Counted from the first letter of the stretch, positions 23,201-36,138 are shown. The stretch: DNA of 64,000 nt from Macrotrachela quadricornifera (GCA_022393335.1 JAJEKB010021555.1:1-64000); one strand, 5' to 3'. Numbers and translations: made by a program. Notes: generated by a model not told the origin, from the letters alone.

Positions 23201-25393
23201 ACTTGTAGTTTTAATGTACACTTATTTATTGAAAATTCACTTGATAGGCTTCTACTTAATGTGACAAATTGGAAACTTTATAGAAACAGATCAGGTAAAA
23301 TCTGTAATATATGATTCGATGTAATTTCATTTGATCTTTCGAATGGTGAAAAGCTGAAGATATGATTTCTAACATATAAAATTCTTGACAATGTTTTTGA
23401 AGTTAGACTTTCAATAATCAAGTACAATAATCTCATAAAAATAAAACATTTTCTTAATGAAATTTGTCCAATTTAGTATGTTGAGTTGGATTTCATAATT
23501 AAATTAATAATAATATCTAATTGTTTTAAGAAATATCCGATTACAGTTCTAAATTATTTCATCGTACCCTGTCTAACAATGTATACAGATACACATCTCA
23601 GTTTAGAAAAAAATAGTGCGATCAGAACTTAAATGTTACTATGGAATCTGTGCATTTTTATTCAAGAAAATTAAAATGTTGGATGCAATTCTAGTAGCTC
23701 AAGTGCGTTGAAAGGAAATATTAGATGTAGTCATTGATCTTTTACCCTTACAAACCCAGTTTCTATTTGGCAACTTGTATAGACAAACATATCAAAAAAA
23801 GTTATTTGTCTTAAATCATTAATTAAATATGCATGCTCGTAAACGATCGTTTACAAAGAAAAATAAAGATATATAGTTAACTATATACGACTCTCATATC
23901 CTTCGATGTATAACAAATAAAGAACAACAAGAAAAGTCAACATGATGGATCAAATTAAAGTAAAAGTTAATATTTAACTTATTTTATTTTTTATCATATT
24001 TATTTTAGTTCAAATTGATGCGGTAAATCAAAGAATACTAAATATTTTAATTAATTGTATGTTATTTTATTTATTTTGAGTCAATATGGTAGACTAAGTC
24101 AACCAACAATAAGTATCATAATTTATGTTATTTTATTATATTGTATTTAGTTCAGGTAACTTAAAGGTTATATTCTATAGAGAATGCGTATTATTTTATT
24201 ATTAGGTTGGTTATTTATTTTCAGTTGTTTTTTTAAGTGACAATGTAAGTAAAGCGTAGGGGAATAAATAATAAATTTGAATAACGACCATGTTTTAACT
24301 TGATGTGGTAATAGTATGATCATTTGCGGTAGCAGACAAAAGCATATAGTAGTATATGATTTTATATACGGAGTTCGCAACTGTCGACTTGAGAATATTT
24401 AAATCATTATGTTGAGAATTTTTATATTCTACATAGAATTTAAATCTTTATAAAGAATATGATTTAGTGCATAAGTTAAAAAAATTCATCTTTTATTCTA
24501 TTACAATTTTTTGTGGAGTCTACAGAAATATAAATGCACTTTTTCTAGACTTAGAGCAATATATTGCGAGAAAAACTGAAACAATTAGTTTGTATATTGA
24601 ATTTTACTCAAAAAGTATTTTATGACCATTAGCACATCTGAAAGATTTCAAACAAAATTTATTAAAATATTGTTAGAAAATGCATGTTAATTGTCTTATT
24701 CATGAGTTTTTCTATTTTTATACTCTCTTGATGATAAAGACTTTTAGTAAAGCTCATATAAGAACCCATAAAATTTACTTCGAAAATAACATGATTGTTC
24801 GTTTATACATAAAGTATGAGCTTGTTTTGGTTCGATCAGTATTAAGGCGTGGGAAGATAATCAATTAAATTGTATCTATGAATATAGATCTGAAATATCT
24901 GTATGTAATATGTATGCCAGAATTAAGATTTCATTGGGACTACATTATATTATCATCCGTATAATAAAGTAAACCGCAATTTTGTTGTCTTAACCGCGGT
25001 AAACCAGATTTAACCGCTTAAAATGATCCAGGTTTTTATAACATGAATGTAAATTTTTGGAAAGATTCCAAAATAATTGGTTTGGTAATGGTTTCAACTG
25101 GTGTAGTATGATATAAAAACGTGTTCTGATTATTCTGCCTCTTTCGATTATTGAAAACCACAAATCGCTATGTATTACCGTCAGCAAATAATGCATTTTT
25201 CACTTACCCCTATAGAATTTTAGCGACGATAATAATAAGATATACCCAAAATTCTATTATGTATTTGTTAGTTTTAATTAAGAGTAATAAAAGAAAATAT
25301 ATTCTAATCAAATATACTAAAAGCTTAAACAAAAGCATAAAATAGCAAAATTTTAGTCAGTTCTCAATAAGAACAAGTTATTGGTACTATTAT
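20263..25393. other. Intergenic region, 5.1 kb, AT-rich with decayed repeats
   Basis: Only short frames without domains. It carries fragments of a dispersed repeat shared with 29.3-30.6 kb (near 21980, 22137-22170 and 22318-22345) and a loose tandem pattern of GTTATTTTATTTATTTT-like units between 23940 and 24230. No RNA gene or full transposon is recognised. Confidence 0.5.
21978..22345. repeat. Copies of a dispersed repeat (TATAAATTGTAAAGCTTTTCA family)
   Basis: Three diverged stretches carry the core seen at 29.3-30.6 kb: reversed at 21980 (AGATACAGCATAAAAAG), reversed at 22137 (AAGATGCAGCGTGAAAATC) and forward at 22318 (AATTGTAAAGTTTTTACG). The copies differ by many substitutions, so the family is old. 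Confidence 0.4.
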
Positions 25394-27367
25394 TTATGAT
25401 ACATAGTCTTTTCGGAATGCAACCGATTGTGAATATGATGCTTCTTCATCACCATTTTGATTGAATAACATTGTTTCAACCGTGTTACCTACACCTAAGC
25501 AGTGACAATAGAGAAAAACAAATTAATAAGCCAGTTTCATACAACTCTTATCTACATACCCCAGGAAACTATATCTTGATTCACCAGTATACCATGTGAG
25601 AGATCAGCACTAGCATTAGTAGTTTGACTTGCATAAATTCTCAATTCACCACCTCGTTCAATTTGAATTCCATTGGGTATTGCATATCGAAGTTTTATTG
25701 AGGAATCAATATGTTGTTTTAGTACCCATCTCGAAATATCAATATCTTTACTTGATGAATGATTTATCAAACTAATATATGCACCGTTGGGAGCACATTC
25801 TTCTACAAAAGAAAAATGCATAATATTTTTCGTCTATCTATTTCAATTTTCTATTTACTAATGCCAATCCATTTCTTTTTCTGTCTTTTTACAACGACTT
25901 TTCCCATCATATCAGTGTCAACTGGTGGTGGAGGATGAATAATGGTTACTCTTTCTCCAATTGCAGTATTATCCAATAGATTGCGATAGACAATAATTTC
26001 AGCTTCTAAACTAGCTTTACTAAAAGACATTGTATAAATGGAAAGCTATATTTTATTTTTTACTGAAACTAAAATTTTCTAACCTGCGTCGTATTTCATC
26101 GACGTCATAGACCATCATCATTATATTTTCTTGTATACTATTAAGTTCTCTCGATTGTATTTCAAATCGTTCTTCATGTTGAAGTTGAATTGCTCTCAAA
26201 TCAGCTTCCAATTTAGCTTTTAAAAATTAAAAATATTTTTAAACAAACTATAGAGAAAATAAAAATACAAAACTGTACTTACAAAACGTAGCTTGGAGTT
26301 TCATTTGAATTTCTCTTTCGTAGGAGAAACTCTTTTGCACTTTTTCGTATTCCACTTGATGTGTCTGTTGAAACACTGAAAATTCTTCATATCCACTCTG
26401 TTGATAATGCACTGTTTGTTTAACATCTTTTTCCACTTCGATTAGTTTCGCGTCATAATATGCTATCATTTCACGATGTATTGATGCATAAAATGCTTCA
26501 AAATCTTGGCGTATCTTCTTCACAATCCTGTCAAATTCCATCGCCCAATATTGTGCTACATCACCGGAATGAACTGTTCCGGATTCATATTCACTAAAAC
26601 AAAGGAGATGTTTCTTGATTAAGAATAATGACATGAATTAATTCTACTTACCGTCCCGAATATGAATGTAAACTTTTATAGAATCCAATATAACTCTTCA
26701 ATGTTTTCATATTTAGTTCCCATTTCTTTCGCTGTTTCTTTATATTACACCAATCATGTGTCAATGTCATATACTGTTTAAATAAATCATCACCTTCTGC
26801 ATAGAGCATTTCAACTTCTCGTTGCATGTCTGTATAAGATTTACGAAGGCCATGAAGAACAGATGTTGATTGTTTCAATTCATCTTCTAATATTACAGAT
26901 CGTTTGCCTCTTCCCTGATGTTCAATTTCGATCAGTTGCTGATATATTGCCATTTGTAATTGAAATAGTTCGAAATCCCATTCATAGTCTACTTTTGAAC
27001 TAGATACAGCCGATAGATCGGACTGCAGAGACAGATTTCGTTCATCCCACTGTATATCAATGCTACTGAAACCAGATTTTTGTCGTCGTAAATCTACAAT
27101 TGCTGAAATATATTTTGCGTTTTGTGATTGCAGCATTTGAATACGATCAACGAATAGATGGAAACGTTGATTCAATTCATTTAGTGCACTTTTTTGATGT
27201 TGATGCTGTGCCTGCAGATCAGTTTGCAATTGTCGAATATTAACAACCATTGACGATGTATAGTGATCAGTAGATCCAAGCTGCGCTTCACGACGATGAT
27301 ATGTAATAACTGGATTATTCTCGTTATCATGTTGCCTATCCACGATGATGGGTGATTCAAACGACAT
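25394..27367 (-). CDS. Cytoplasmic intermediate-filament protein with lamin-tail domain
   Basis: Six exons: 27367-26652, 26593-26283, 26216-26084, 26019-25859, 25802-25560 and 25494-25394. All have GT-AG ends and consistent phases, giving 554 aa. A short head is followed by the coil-1A motif (LNELNQRFHLFVDRIQMLQ), a long heptad rod interrupted by linkers, and the rod-end motif (EAEIIVYRNLLDNT). The tail contains a lamin-tail (LTD) immunoglobulin-like fold (YISLINHSSSKDIDISRWVL ... IVSWG). The rod dimerises and assembles into 10-nm filaments; a lamin-tail on a protein lacking a visible nuclear signal and CaaX box is the protostome cytoplasmic type. The last residues (DYVS) show no prenylation motif. 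Introns are 57-66 bp. No lesion is seen. Confidence 0.85.
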
Positions 27368-27656
27368 TATTTTTAATACAAGTTGTTAATATAATTATTT
27401 TTTTTTTTGATAATTTGTATCTTTTTACTAGAATGAGAGATGAAAAATCGATTTGATTAGATTATTATTTCGTCTCTTTTTGTGGTTAAAAACAAATATA
27501 AATCAATTATGAGTTTGAATTTTACATATATTCTTTTTTTGTTACTTACTATACAATATATTAGTGTTTCTCTTGTAATTGAATATATTTTGCAAATATT
27601 AATATATGAAAGACACTATACTCGAGTATTTGTTAATATATTCGTGATTGATCCTA

Positions 27657-27755
27657 CGTAGGAAGAAAAAAAGCCTTGAAATTTCGAATAGCATGCCCTT
27701 GGTAGAAAGAAAAAAAAAACTTGAAATTCGAATGGTACAGCCTTGGTAGAAAGAA
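27657..27755. repeat. About 45-bp tandem repeat, 2.3 copies
   Basis: The unit GAAAGAAAAAA...CTTGAAATTCGAATGG...CCTTGGTA repeats twice and starts a third time before the sequence diverges. Copies differ mainly in the A-run length, as expected from slippage. Confidence 0.6.
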
Positions 27756-29278
27756 AAAACGCCGAAAGTAAAATGTGTCAAAAGAAAAAAATATCGAAAG
27801 TGCAACTAATGCGGCTTCAGTCCATTTTGTTTAACAATATTTGATGAATAATATGTAGCAACACCCGTATCTTAGATTTATTCATGAATAAGGTGTGCTC
27901 AAATGGAATTAATGCCATTTTTGACATTTCTTACTTTAGGCATTTGTTAATCTACCAAATCTATATAATCTAAAAATCTCAAGTGTTTATTTTCATCCAT
28001 GTTTCATAATACACAACTAATAGCTAAATAGAAACATTTGTTGACAACAATCTTTTTCACCTTGAATTGTATTTTAAAATGTTTCTGAAAAAAACTTGCG
28101 ATACTAGAAGTTTTTTTTTCTTTTTAAATCGTTTCGATTACGCACAAATGCATCAGACCACAATGAAAACATAACTTTAGCTTGTATTTATCCATTACTT
28201 TTTTTTTGTAATCGGTATAAACTATACGCAGTCATATATGTAAGCTCTAGCATCGAAATAGAATGTAGAGTGAATTGCCAACACGTTTCATGTTGCTTAC
28301 TAAAATGAATACTTGTCACATTTTTTCGAGCTGAACACTATCATATCTACATTTATTTCACATACAAGCCAATTTGTCAACTTTTGAATATTTTTGATTA
28401 GAAATCTATGATTTTTATAACTGAAAGAATAGATTTCGAACGTATGTCTGTGTATGAATTAAACGTTAGAATAAGTGAAAACACAATGAATCACTAAAAC
28501 TATTATGAAGCTATGCTTTTTTAAATCTCCATTGAACATATTTTATTTCTAGGTAAGTTTGATGGCTCAAAATTATATTCTATGGAAATAATACAACCGG
28601 GAGTGTCAGCATCCTAAAACATAGTATTAAAAATAGGCTCTGTATTATTTTGCCTCATTAGACTACGTCACATTCATTTCATGCCAAATTCACTTCGTCT
28701 GAAACTTGTTTTGTCTCTATTTTTTCTTTGACATGATTGGCTAACTTTAAAGAGAGGCAAACAGAAAAGAAAAATAAAATATTGACACTCAGATCTTGTT
28801 GATTACATAAAGCTTTTCTCCTTTCCTATGTAACTAATTATTACTATCCATATAGCCGCCAATAGGTGATTTTGAAATTTTATATACACAGCACATTCGA
28901 GTGGGCAAACAGCCAAAACTCAAAAGAAAGATTTATGACACTCTTGATTTACAATTGAAAAAGAATTGTTACTTCTTATAGTTTTAAATCTACAGTTAAC
29001 TATCAGTTCGTAAACTGTTATTCATTTTTCGTTTTATTTAATATATTAAACGAAGAAGATCAATATATAAAGGAATATCATGTATGGAATAAAATGTGTT
29101 TGGAATGAAATGAGCGTTCAGCTGCTCATTAACCTGCTTGATGACTTACAGAAGTTTAAATGAGAAGTCGATCGTTTTTAGGTCACAGGTATAGCTACTA
29201 AGATGTCTAGTTGTAAACTTCGTGCACGGTGAATTCGTTTTTTCTCATTTCATCTCCTCATAAATGTCCTTCGGCAAT

Positions 29279-29640
29279 TATAAAGCTTTTCACACTGTCT
29301 CTTTTGATTTTTTTTTTATTATAAAACGTAGCAGGTGGTCAATAAGAGAAAAACATATCCGTCGTCTGCTGAAAAGAATATTGTTTTCGTAGTATCGAAA
29401 TTCATTCGCTTGAGAATTTGTGCATTTTGAAAATAAAAATGTATACATAAAAGAAACTGTTCCGTATAAATTGTAAAGCTTTTCACTCTGCATCATTTGG
29501 TATATTTTGCTTCTTTCAATAAAGCATTTCAAAGTGCACATAAGAAAAAACGCATTCGTCATGTACCAGAAAAATACCTTTTACAACACCGAAACTTAAG
29601 CGTTTAGAATTTTTGTCAGTTTTGAAAATGCATTCATGTA
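29279..29640. repeat. Diverged tandem duplication, about 187-bp unit
   Basis: Copy 1 begins TTATAAAGCTTTTCACACTG (29279) and copy 2 ATTGTAAAGCTTTTCACTCTG (29469). They stay alignable through AAGAGAAAAACATATCCGTC / AAGAAAAAACGCATTCGTC to GAAAATAAAAATG / GAAAATGCATTCATG. A partial third copy lies at 30600-30645. Confidence 0.55.
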
Positions 29641-29789
29641 GAACTCGAAGACTTTACTCGAGTTTTCAACTATTCAAATTTTCAAGCCAGTTCCACCTTT
29701 GTTCTTCTTATTCTTGAACTCTATAGTCTACCAAATGGTATATGAATGATTGGAATCGGAGTGTAACACCTAAATAGTGTTCCTCATCA

Positions 29790-30075
29790 GTCAAGGGTGA
29801 GGATGTGAAAGCGAAAGCGAAGAACGCTACCCGGTGAGGGTGATGGGAAAGATGTTAAAGACGTTTCAAAGACCGTGATGGTGAAGATGAACATCTCCAA
29901 GTTACACAGGAAAGCGTCAGCTTGAAGGCGAAAATCTGTAAGCCACACACGGGAACATGAGGGTAACGGCCAACATCTTGAAAACGTTTCACAGAAGGTA
30001 AAATTGCAGATCTTTAAGCCACATAGGGAAGCGTCAACGTGAAAGCGAATATTTTGAAGCCCTGCCACAGATCCT
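29790..30075. repeat. GC-richer imperfect repeat, about 120-bp period
   Basis: Recurring words include GATGTTAAAGACGTTTCA / CATCTTGAAAACGTTTCA, TAAGCCACA and GGAAGCGTCA(G/A)C(T/G)TGAA. This block is less AT-rich than its surroundings. Open frames within it look like by-products of the repeat. Confidence 0.45.
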
Positions 30076-30599
30076 GCCGAATAGTTTAACAATGCATTAC
30101 TCGAAGAATAAAATTTTTATCAGTTCAACAGTTTGAAACTCGAGTAAGCGAATAATGAAATTCTTATTAGATGAATAGTTGAAAACTCGAGTAAAATTTT
30201 AGTGTTCGAATCGAATTAACAAGTTCTACACTACTCGAGGGTTGGGCTGAAATCTCATACAGGCTATGATACATTGTAATTTTTTCCAATCTTTCAAAAA
30301 CTTCGGAGCATTTGCTACCACTGTTAGCATATTCAGCTCTTAGTGTCACTTTTGTTGCACTGAGTATTGGTATAAAGTATGGCAATATGCATGAGTTAAG
30401 AGAAAGGCAGTCAAATCCCTACACTATTTGCTGAATTGTCTGATATAGAAATGAATGTAAGTGTATGCACGGTGGGATATGTAATAATAAGAGATGAATA
30501 GGTCTTAAGCAAACCTTCTATACATTTTCTGTCGTTTTCTGACATGATAAGAGTACAGTATGGAGATTTCCCGAGTAACACCAGGTACTACCGCTAGTC

Positions 30600-30645
30600 T
30601 TATATAAATTGTAGAGCTCTTCATGCTACATCTTCTAATATCTTT
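30600..30645. repeat. Partial copy of the 187-bp repeat
   Basis: TATAAATTGTAGAGCTCTTCATGCTACATCTTCTAATA matches the start of the two copies at 29279 and 29469 in order and orientation, then diverges. Confidence 0.45.
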
Positions 30646-30964
30646 CAATTGTTAATACAATATGTTAACGGACTGAAAACTAACCTACTTTATCCGTTGT
30701 AATTTAGTACTACAAGCACAAATGATTTATCATGATATTAGTCGAAGATATTATCCATCAGCATACAAAATATTTTCACATTCTTTTCTTTTGAAAACCA
30801 TATAATAGAAAGATAGTTTCTTAAAACTTAATATATGGATAAGTTACACTAGACTTATAACTTTTGGCATGAAGGAAAATAACAGACTCCAGACTCTCGA
30901 ACTCACGTGGAGTCATGAAGTCTGCTGTTTTCCTCGTGACTTTTGGTCAGTCCTAAATAAATAT

Positions 30965-32331
30965 CAGAGCTGCACGGGGTACAGTTTTTTACACCCCCGC
31001 CCCGCCCCGGCCCGTGATCGTCCAGCCCCGTGACCCGCAGAGTCCCGAGAATTTTTCAAAAAGAAGCCCCGCCCCGCTCCGTGTTAAGTTAGCCCCGTGC
31101 CCCGTTCCGCCCCGTTATGAAATTATACAGGATGATTCACCTATTTATACTAGTTTTCGTCAGTCTATTGTATTTCTATAAAACGTCAGACATTTTTTTA
31201 CTTCTATATGACTAGATAGAACATTGAATGCTCTATCCAATGGTATCGTTTTCATTTGATTTATTTCATGTGTTAGTTAAAAAATGAGTAAAGTTTCGTG
31301 AAGTAGGTAACAAAAAAATTTTTTATTAAACTTCGAAATATTTCCTTTGAGTGATTCGAGTAATCCTAATGTATTGGACAAATGAAAATATTTCATTTTT
31401 ATATAGTTCAATAGAGAAATAAATTCTCTATCGAACTATATATTTTTTAGCAATTTATTTTCCACTTTGACTAAAAATTTAGTGAACGTTTAGCAAATTT
31501 TTTAGTGAAAAATTCATTTATTTGTCTTTGTCAAGTAAATTCAAGATGGTTTAGCTATTTTCACTAGTTTTATTTTCATTAATATAAAAAACGAAAAAAA
31601 AAAGATACCAATTTCAAACGATGTTTTAGGTGAAAGCCACGAATCTTATGTATAAGATATGAATAATCTTGTAAATGAACTTTTATCAAAAAAATTTGCT
31701 AAATATTCACTAAATTTTCAGTCAAAGTGGAAAATAAATTGCTAAACAATATATAGTTCGATAGAGAATTTATTTCTCTATTGAACTATATAAAAACGAA
31801 ATACTTTCATTTGTACAATACATTAGGATTACTCGAATCACTCAAAGGAAATATCTCGAAATTTCATAGAAAAAATTTTTTTTTGCCTACTTCACGAAAC
31901 TTTACTCATTTTTTAACTAATACATGAAATAAATCAAATGAAAACTATACCATTGGATAGAGCAATCAATGTTCTATCTAATCATATAGAAATAAAAAAT
32001 TTCTGATGTTTTATAGAAATCAATAAATTGACGAAAACTAGTAAAAATAGGTGAATCATTCTGTATGACTTTATAAATTTTGGTAATTTTGCATTTTTGT
32101 GATGTTAAAATTAATTTAGTCATGATAGTTGCTGAGATTTCACCTTCCTTAAGCAAATACACCACTCGCTTGGTGTTTACACAAGTTGAGAGGGCCGAAT
32201 GTGCTGAGATTTCGAAAAAAGTGAACACAACTTTGCTCACAAGAGGTCTTTCCATCGCTCACCCGCCCCGCTCCGTGAAAAATCACGGGAACCTGCGGGG
32301 TACCCCGTGCCTCGTGCTCCGTGCAGCTCTG
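30965..32331. mobile_element. Foldback DNA transposon with GC-rich hAT-like tips (1367 bp)
   Basis: The ends read CAGAGCTGCACGG (30965) and CCGTGCAGCTCTG (to 32331), a perfect 13-bp terminal inverted repeat. They are flanked by ATAAATAT and GTAAATAT, a 7/8-matching 8-bp target duplication typical of hAT elements. Both tips carry (C)CCCCG-rich DNA, striking in this AT-rich window. Inside, about 31116-31530 is inverted at about 31690-32085 with high identity, leaving a centre of about 160 bp. There is no transposase frame, so it is non-autonomous. A transcript through it would fold into a hairpin of roughly 400 bp. Confidence 0.8.
31116..32085. repeat. Long inverted repeat inside the foldback element
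   Basis: The left arm runs from ATACAGGATGATTCACC through GAGTAAAGTTTCGTGAAGTA and TTCTCTATCGAACTATATA to TTTAGTGAA. The right arm is its reverse complement with scattered substitutions. Arms are about 400 bp. Confidence 0.8.
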
Positions 32332-33218
32332 GTAAATATACCTAAAGTTTTCTTGGCTAATATGAATGTTACAGTAAAAGACGCATGAGAACTGCATAGT
32401 ATTATGATGCATTTTTGTGATAAATTCTCCAAAAAAGATAGATGTGATAATGATTTCATTTTGCACAGTATTATACCAAGATATGTCCTAATTTAACTTC
32501 TTCCAGCTGATGAAAACTGCAAATTTCTATTTATTATCATTCTCAATATATTCATTTTACATCAATCTACATATTATTTTGATATCGATAATATTCAATA
32601 TTTTTTGCAATACTTCAATATAGAAATATCCTAAAAATAATTTTTGTAAATTTCATATAAAGAAAAAAATGATTTATATTTTTCAGAATAATTACGAAAA
32701 AAAAGAAGTTTTTTCCTGTTTTATTTTAAAAAATAGATTAGAAATAATGTAATAAATATAATCAACAAATCATATTCTAAGTTTTCTTGGTTACTCATTT
32801 AAATAAAATGTGTCTCATGCATCATACTTTAGGATACATTACACAAGACATATTTCAAATAACTAAAATATAAATACTACTAATATTATGCTTAATTTAT
32901 TTAAATAAATAAATAATCTTTCGTCGTATTTAAATTTCAATTGATTTATGTAATTAATATTTATGATGACTGGTTATATAATAGAAATGACTGACTTTTT
33001 AGTGAATAAAATATAACAATTATTGCTACCAATTATATATCAGCTTTTCAAATAATAAATAGTTAAGAAATAATCTAATAAAGAAAAATGTTCGAAAATC
33101 TATAAGTTCCATATGTTCATCTGATCCAACCATAATATAGACGTATGCATAAAACAAAACTATGAATAAATGATTGACAGAAAAGACAATCGTATAGAAA
33201 ATTTTCATTGAAATATAA

Positions 33219-34394
33219 TTTAATGACGATGAACAAGGTTGTATAAATAATGCCACTACATTCCATTCAACTAATGGAGGACTTTGTCATCCATCTTACG
33301 AACCATTTCGTACTGATGTTGTAGAAACACTTTGTAGATCATTTTATAATACTACTGAACGATGGACAATCTACTTCAAACTTGAGAAAAATGATAGTTT
33401 AATCAAATCAAATAAAAGTACTCAAATATTGACAAAAGAATCTTCAAATGAAAATGTTGAATATTATCAACAACGTTGTCATCGTGGACTCGATTTAAAA
33501 GTTTGGTTAGATAGAAAAAAAAATTTGTTTATGTCCACCGAGTTATTATGGTGATATATGTCAATATCAAAATCAACGAATAAGTCTAACATTTGCTGGA
33601 TTTATCAATGGAATATGTTCATTAATTACATTTAAAAATAAAAAAACACGTCAAAGTGATAGTGGAATTTATTTATTATGTTCATCAATAATTATTTTAT
33701 TAACAATGATTTTATTTTTATTAAAATTTTTTATTCTTATTATATCACAAATAAATTTAGTTAAAAATAAATTATTTTTAAATATTCAATGTATTTCAAT
33801 TGATTTTTTTCTTCGAGTTTGTCTTACAATAGATCAATGGTTAACTTCATCTGTAGCGATTGAACGAGCATTTGTAACTATTAAAGGTATTAGTTATAAT
33901 CGAAAAAAGACTATAAAAATAGCTAAATGTATTATTATTATTATTATAATATCTATTATAATAACAACACATATTCATCAACAATTCAATATTTTAATTT
34001 AATAATTAATATATTTCATTTTATTGTACCATTTATTATAAATTTAATATCAGCTATTATTATTATTATTATTGTTAATACACAAAAAAAAGCAAATATA
34101 CAAACACAACAAAATTATAAACAAATTTTAATTAAACAATTTGAAAAACATAAAAATTTATTAATTGGTCCATTAGTATTAGTTATTCTTTCAATACCAC
34201 GTTTAATTATATCATTTGCATCAGGTTGTATGAAATCAACAAGTGATTCATGGTTATTTCTTTTAGGATATTTTATATCATTAATACCGTCAATACTTAC
34301 TTTTCTTTTATTTGTTTTACAATCAACTACATATAAAGAAGCATTTCAAAAAACTATTAGTAAATATAAAAATATTATTTCAAGACATTTATAA
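33219..34394 (+). pseudogene. EGF-like plus 7TM receptor pseudogene
   Basis: The frame begins DDEQGCINN and contains an EGF-like C-x-C-P-P-x-Y-Y-G-x-x-C motif reached only after a one-base shift in an A9 run (33515-33523). It continues into TM helices: FAGFINGICSLITFKNKKTR (TM1-loop), then IERAFVTIKGISYNRKKT (end of TM3). This is clearly paralogous to the 7TM exon at 42187-43277 (VERAIQVLKGISFDKKKS). Near 33985 the second extracellular loop, about 60 residues in the paralogue, is missing and the frame changes. The last part (FIVPFIINLISAI ... LGYFISLIPSILTFLLFVL) encodes TM5-TM7. At least two disabling lesions plus apparent loss of part of the N-terminal region make this a dead copy. No upstream exon was found. 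Confidence 0.8.
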
Positions 34395-36138
34395 TGGTAA
34401 TATTGTATTTTCTCTATTTATATTCAATTTTATTTGCTTTAGAGAAATTTTTTAAAGAAAAATTGATTAGAAATGTTCATTAGAGGGCTTGAGCGAGACA
34501 ATGTTGTGGATGTCCCATCGCGTTCTACCTCAATCTATCATGTGAACGTAGCTTCTTTTTTCTTGCAGTATAATTGAAAAAATTTTCTTTTTAAATACAA
34601 ATCATCTCTTTATATAGTCTTCAGTGTGTATGTCTGTCTGTACTAGGTTGAAGGTCAAAGATTAAGGCTCAAGTAAGGCTGGAAGAGGAAGAGGAAGGAG
34701 CCAAGATCTATCCTATGAAGATATTCATAGATCTTTAAAAGCTATTATAGGACAGCATTCATGGATCCTCAATAACTATCCTCTAGAGTATTTATAAGCT
34801 CTGAAAGGTTTAAGATAATAAAAGGGTAAGTCTTTACCTTCATCAAAAGATTATTTGAGAAAATACTGTTTGCAGGATGGGGTAAGAAAGCTAACCCATC
34901 TCGTCTCGTTATGACTCTAAAGATGTCGTCTCAGGATAGAACTGATCTCGCATCTTGCGGAGCTCTGGTTCATCATGAATGAAAATATTTCGCTAAAATT
35001 ACGCGACTAAAAGGTACTTCTATGATATCATATTTCTACTGCTATGAAAATCTTTTCTTTAAAACAAGATTTTACTTATTTATTTAAAATATTGTTCATT
35101 TATATTTTTTTTATAGCTCTTCAATGTAATTATTGGACAAGGAACAATATTGAATAATATTTATTTTTTATTAATAATCTTACCGAACGCACATGTGTTG
35201 TAATAATGTTGTTTATTGTTTGTTTGTAAACTATTTCGATGTAATCTATCAATGAAGTGAATATTATTTATGTAAAAAACAACAAATAACGATACAAACG
35301 ATTAAATTTTTTTTAAATTCATTTCATTAATTATAATTGATTAAATTAATTTGAAAAGCATATCAATAAGTAAAGACGAAGTGAAGATATTGGAAGTCGA
35401 GGGTAGTAATATAGAAAATGGAAAAAAATCAAAAGAATGTTTTCCGGCTTGGTTTTTGGAAAAGTTTTCCTTAAGTAAATTAGATTTTTTTCTATGAAAT
35501 TTCCAATCTTTTCGAATTTCTATCTCAAATTCCGCGTTTAACCATGCTAGATTTATTATAACTTGAGGTCCCTTACAGGTGTCCAATGGGACGTGAAAAA
35601 GGAAAGTTATCTTACGACAGTAAAAGTACTTCATTTTACTCAAAATTCAATGCTAATTCCGAATATGGAATTCTTTTTTAAAAAATATCATGCACAAAAA
35701 TTGGCTTTACCGCCAATTGTCTTTCAATTGGGTGTCTTTGTAAGTAGAGATTCATTCTAAATTGATTACTGATTTTATTTAAATAAACTATTATCCTGAC
35801 CTTTATCCATCGATTAATATTTTTGTTTGATTGTTGTCTAGTGCCATCTGTAACCGGCATCTATGTATTATTTTTTTTTCCTGTTTTGTAATTTGGCTTA
35901 AAACGATTGGTACATCATGAATGAATGAATGAATTCCCTTTTCTGTTGAGTCAAAGCGAGTAATGTCAAAACAAAAATAAATATATATTTTTCTTTAGAT
36001 TGCAGTAAAACTAGAAATTACAGCTCATTTTTATGATAATCACTCTTCAACTAAAGAATAATATATAAAAATGACAATCGAAATAATAAATTTCTTCAAA
36101 TGAGCTGTTATTAATTCATCTACAGTGTCGTCATTACA
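34395..36138. other. Intergenic region with short tandem repeat
   Basis: No supported gene. Between 34704 and 34830 a loose unit of about 60 bp repeats (CTATCCTATGAAGATATTCATAGATC; TTATAGGACAGCATTCATGGATC; CTATCCTCTAGAGTATTTATAAGC). The block just upstream of 36139 presumably carries the LRR-gene promoter; no element is recognised. Confidence 0.45.

Larger units (their letters stand above)
27368..30964. other. Intergenic region dominated by decayed tandem repeats
   Basis: Upstream of the filament gene. No gene is supported. It holds a 45-bp tandem repeat (27657-27755), two or more copies of a 187-bp unit (29279-29640), a GC-richer repeat (29790-30075), and a further partial copy of the 187-bp unit at 30600. 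Confidence 0.5.

Noticed and set aside
29787..30092. Open frame (-) with Cys and Ser richness
   Set aside because: It lies inside the GC-richer imperfect repeat and its apparent pattern comes from the repeat unit.
32080..32388. 102-codon open frame (+) at the right end of the foldback element
   Set aside because: It runs through the transposon tip and out into flanking DNA, so it cannot be an old gene.
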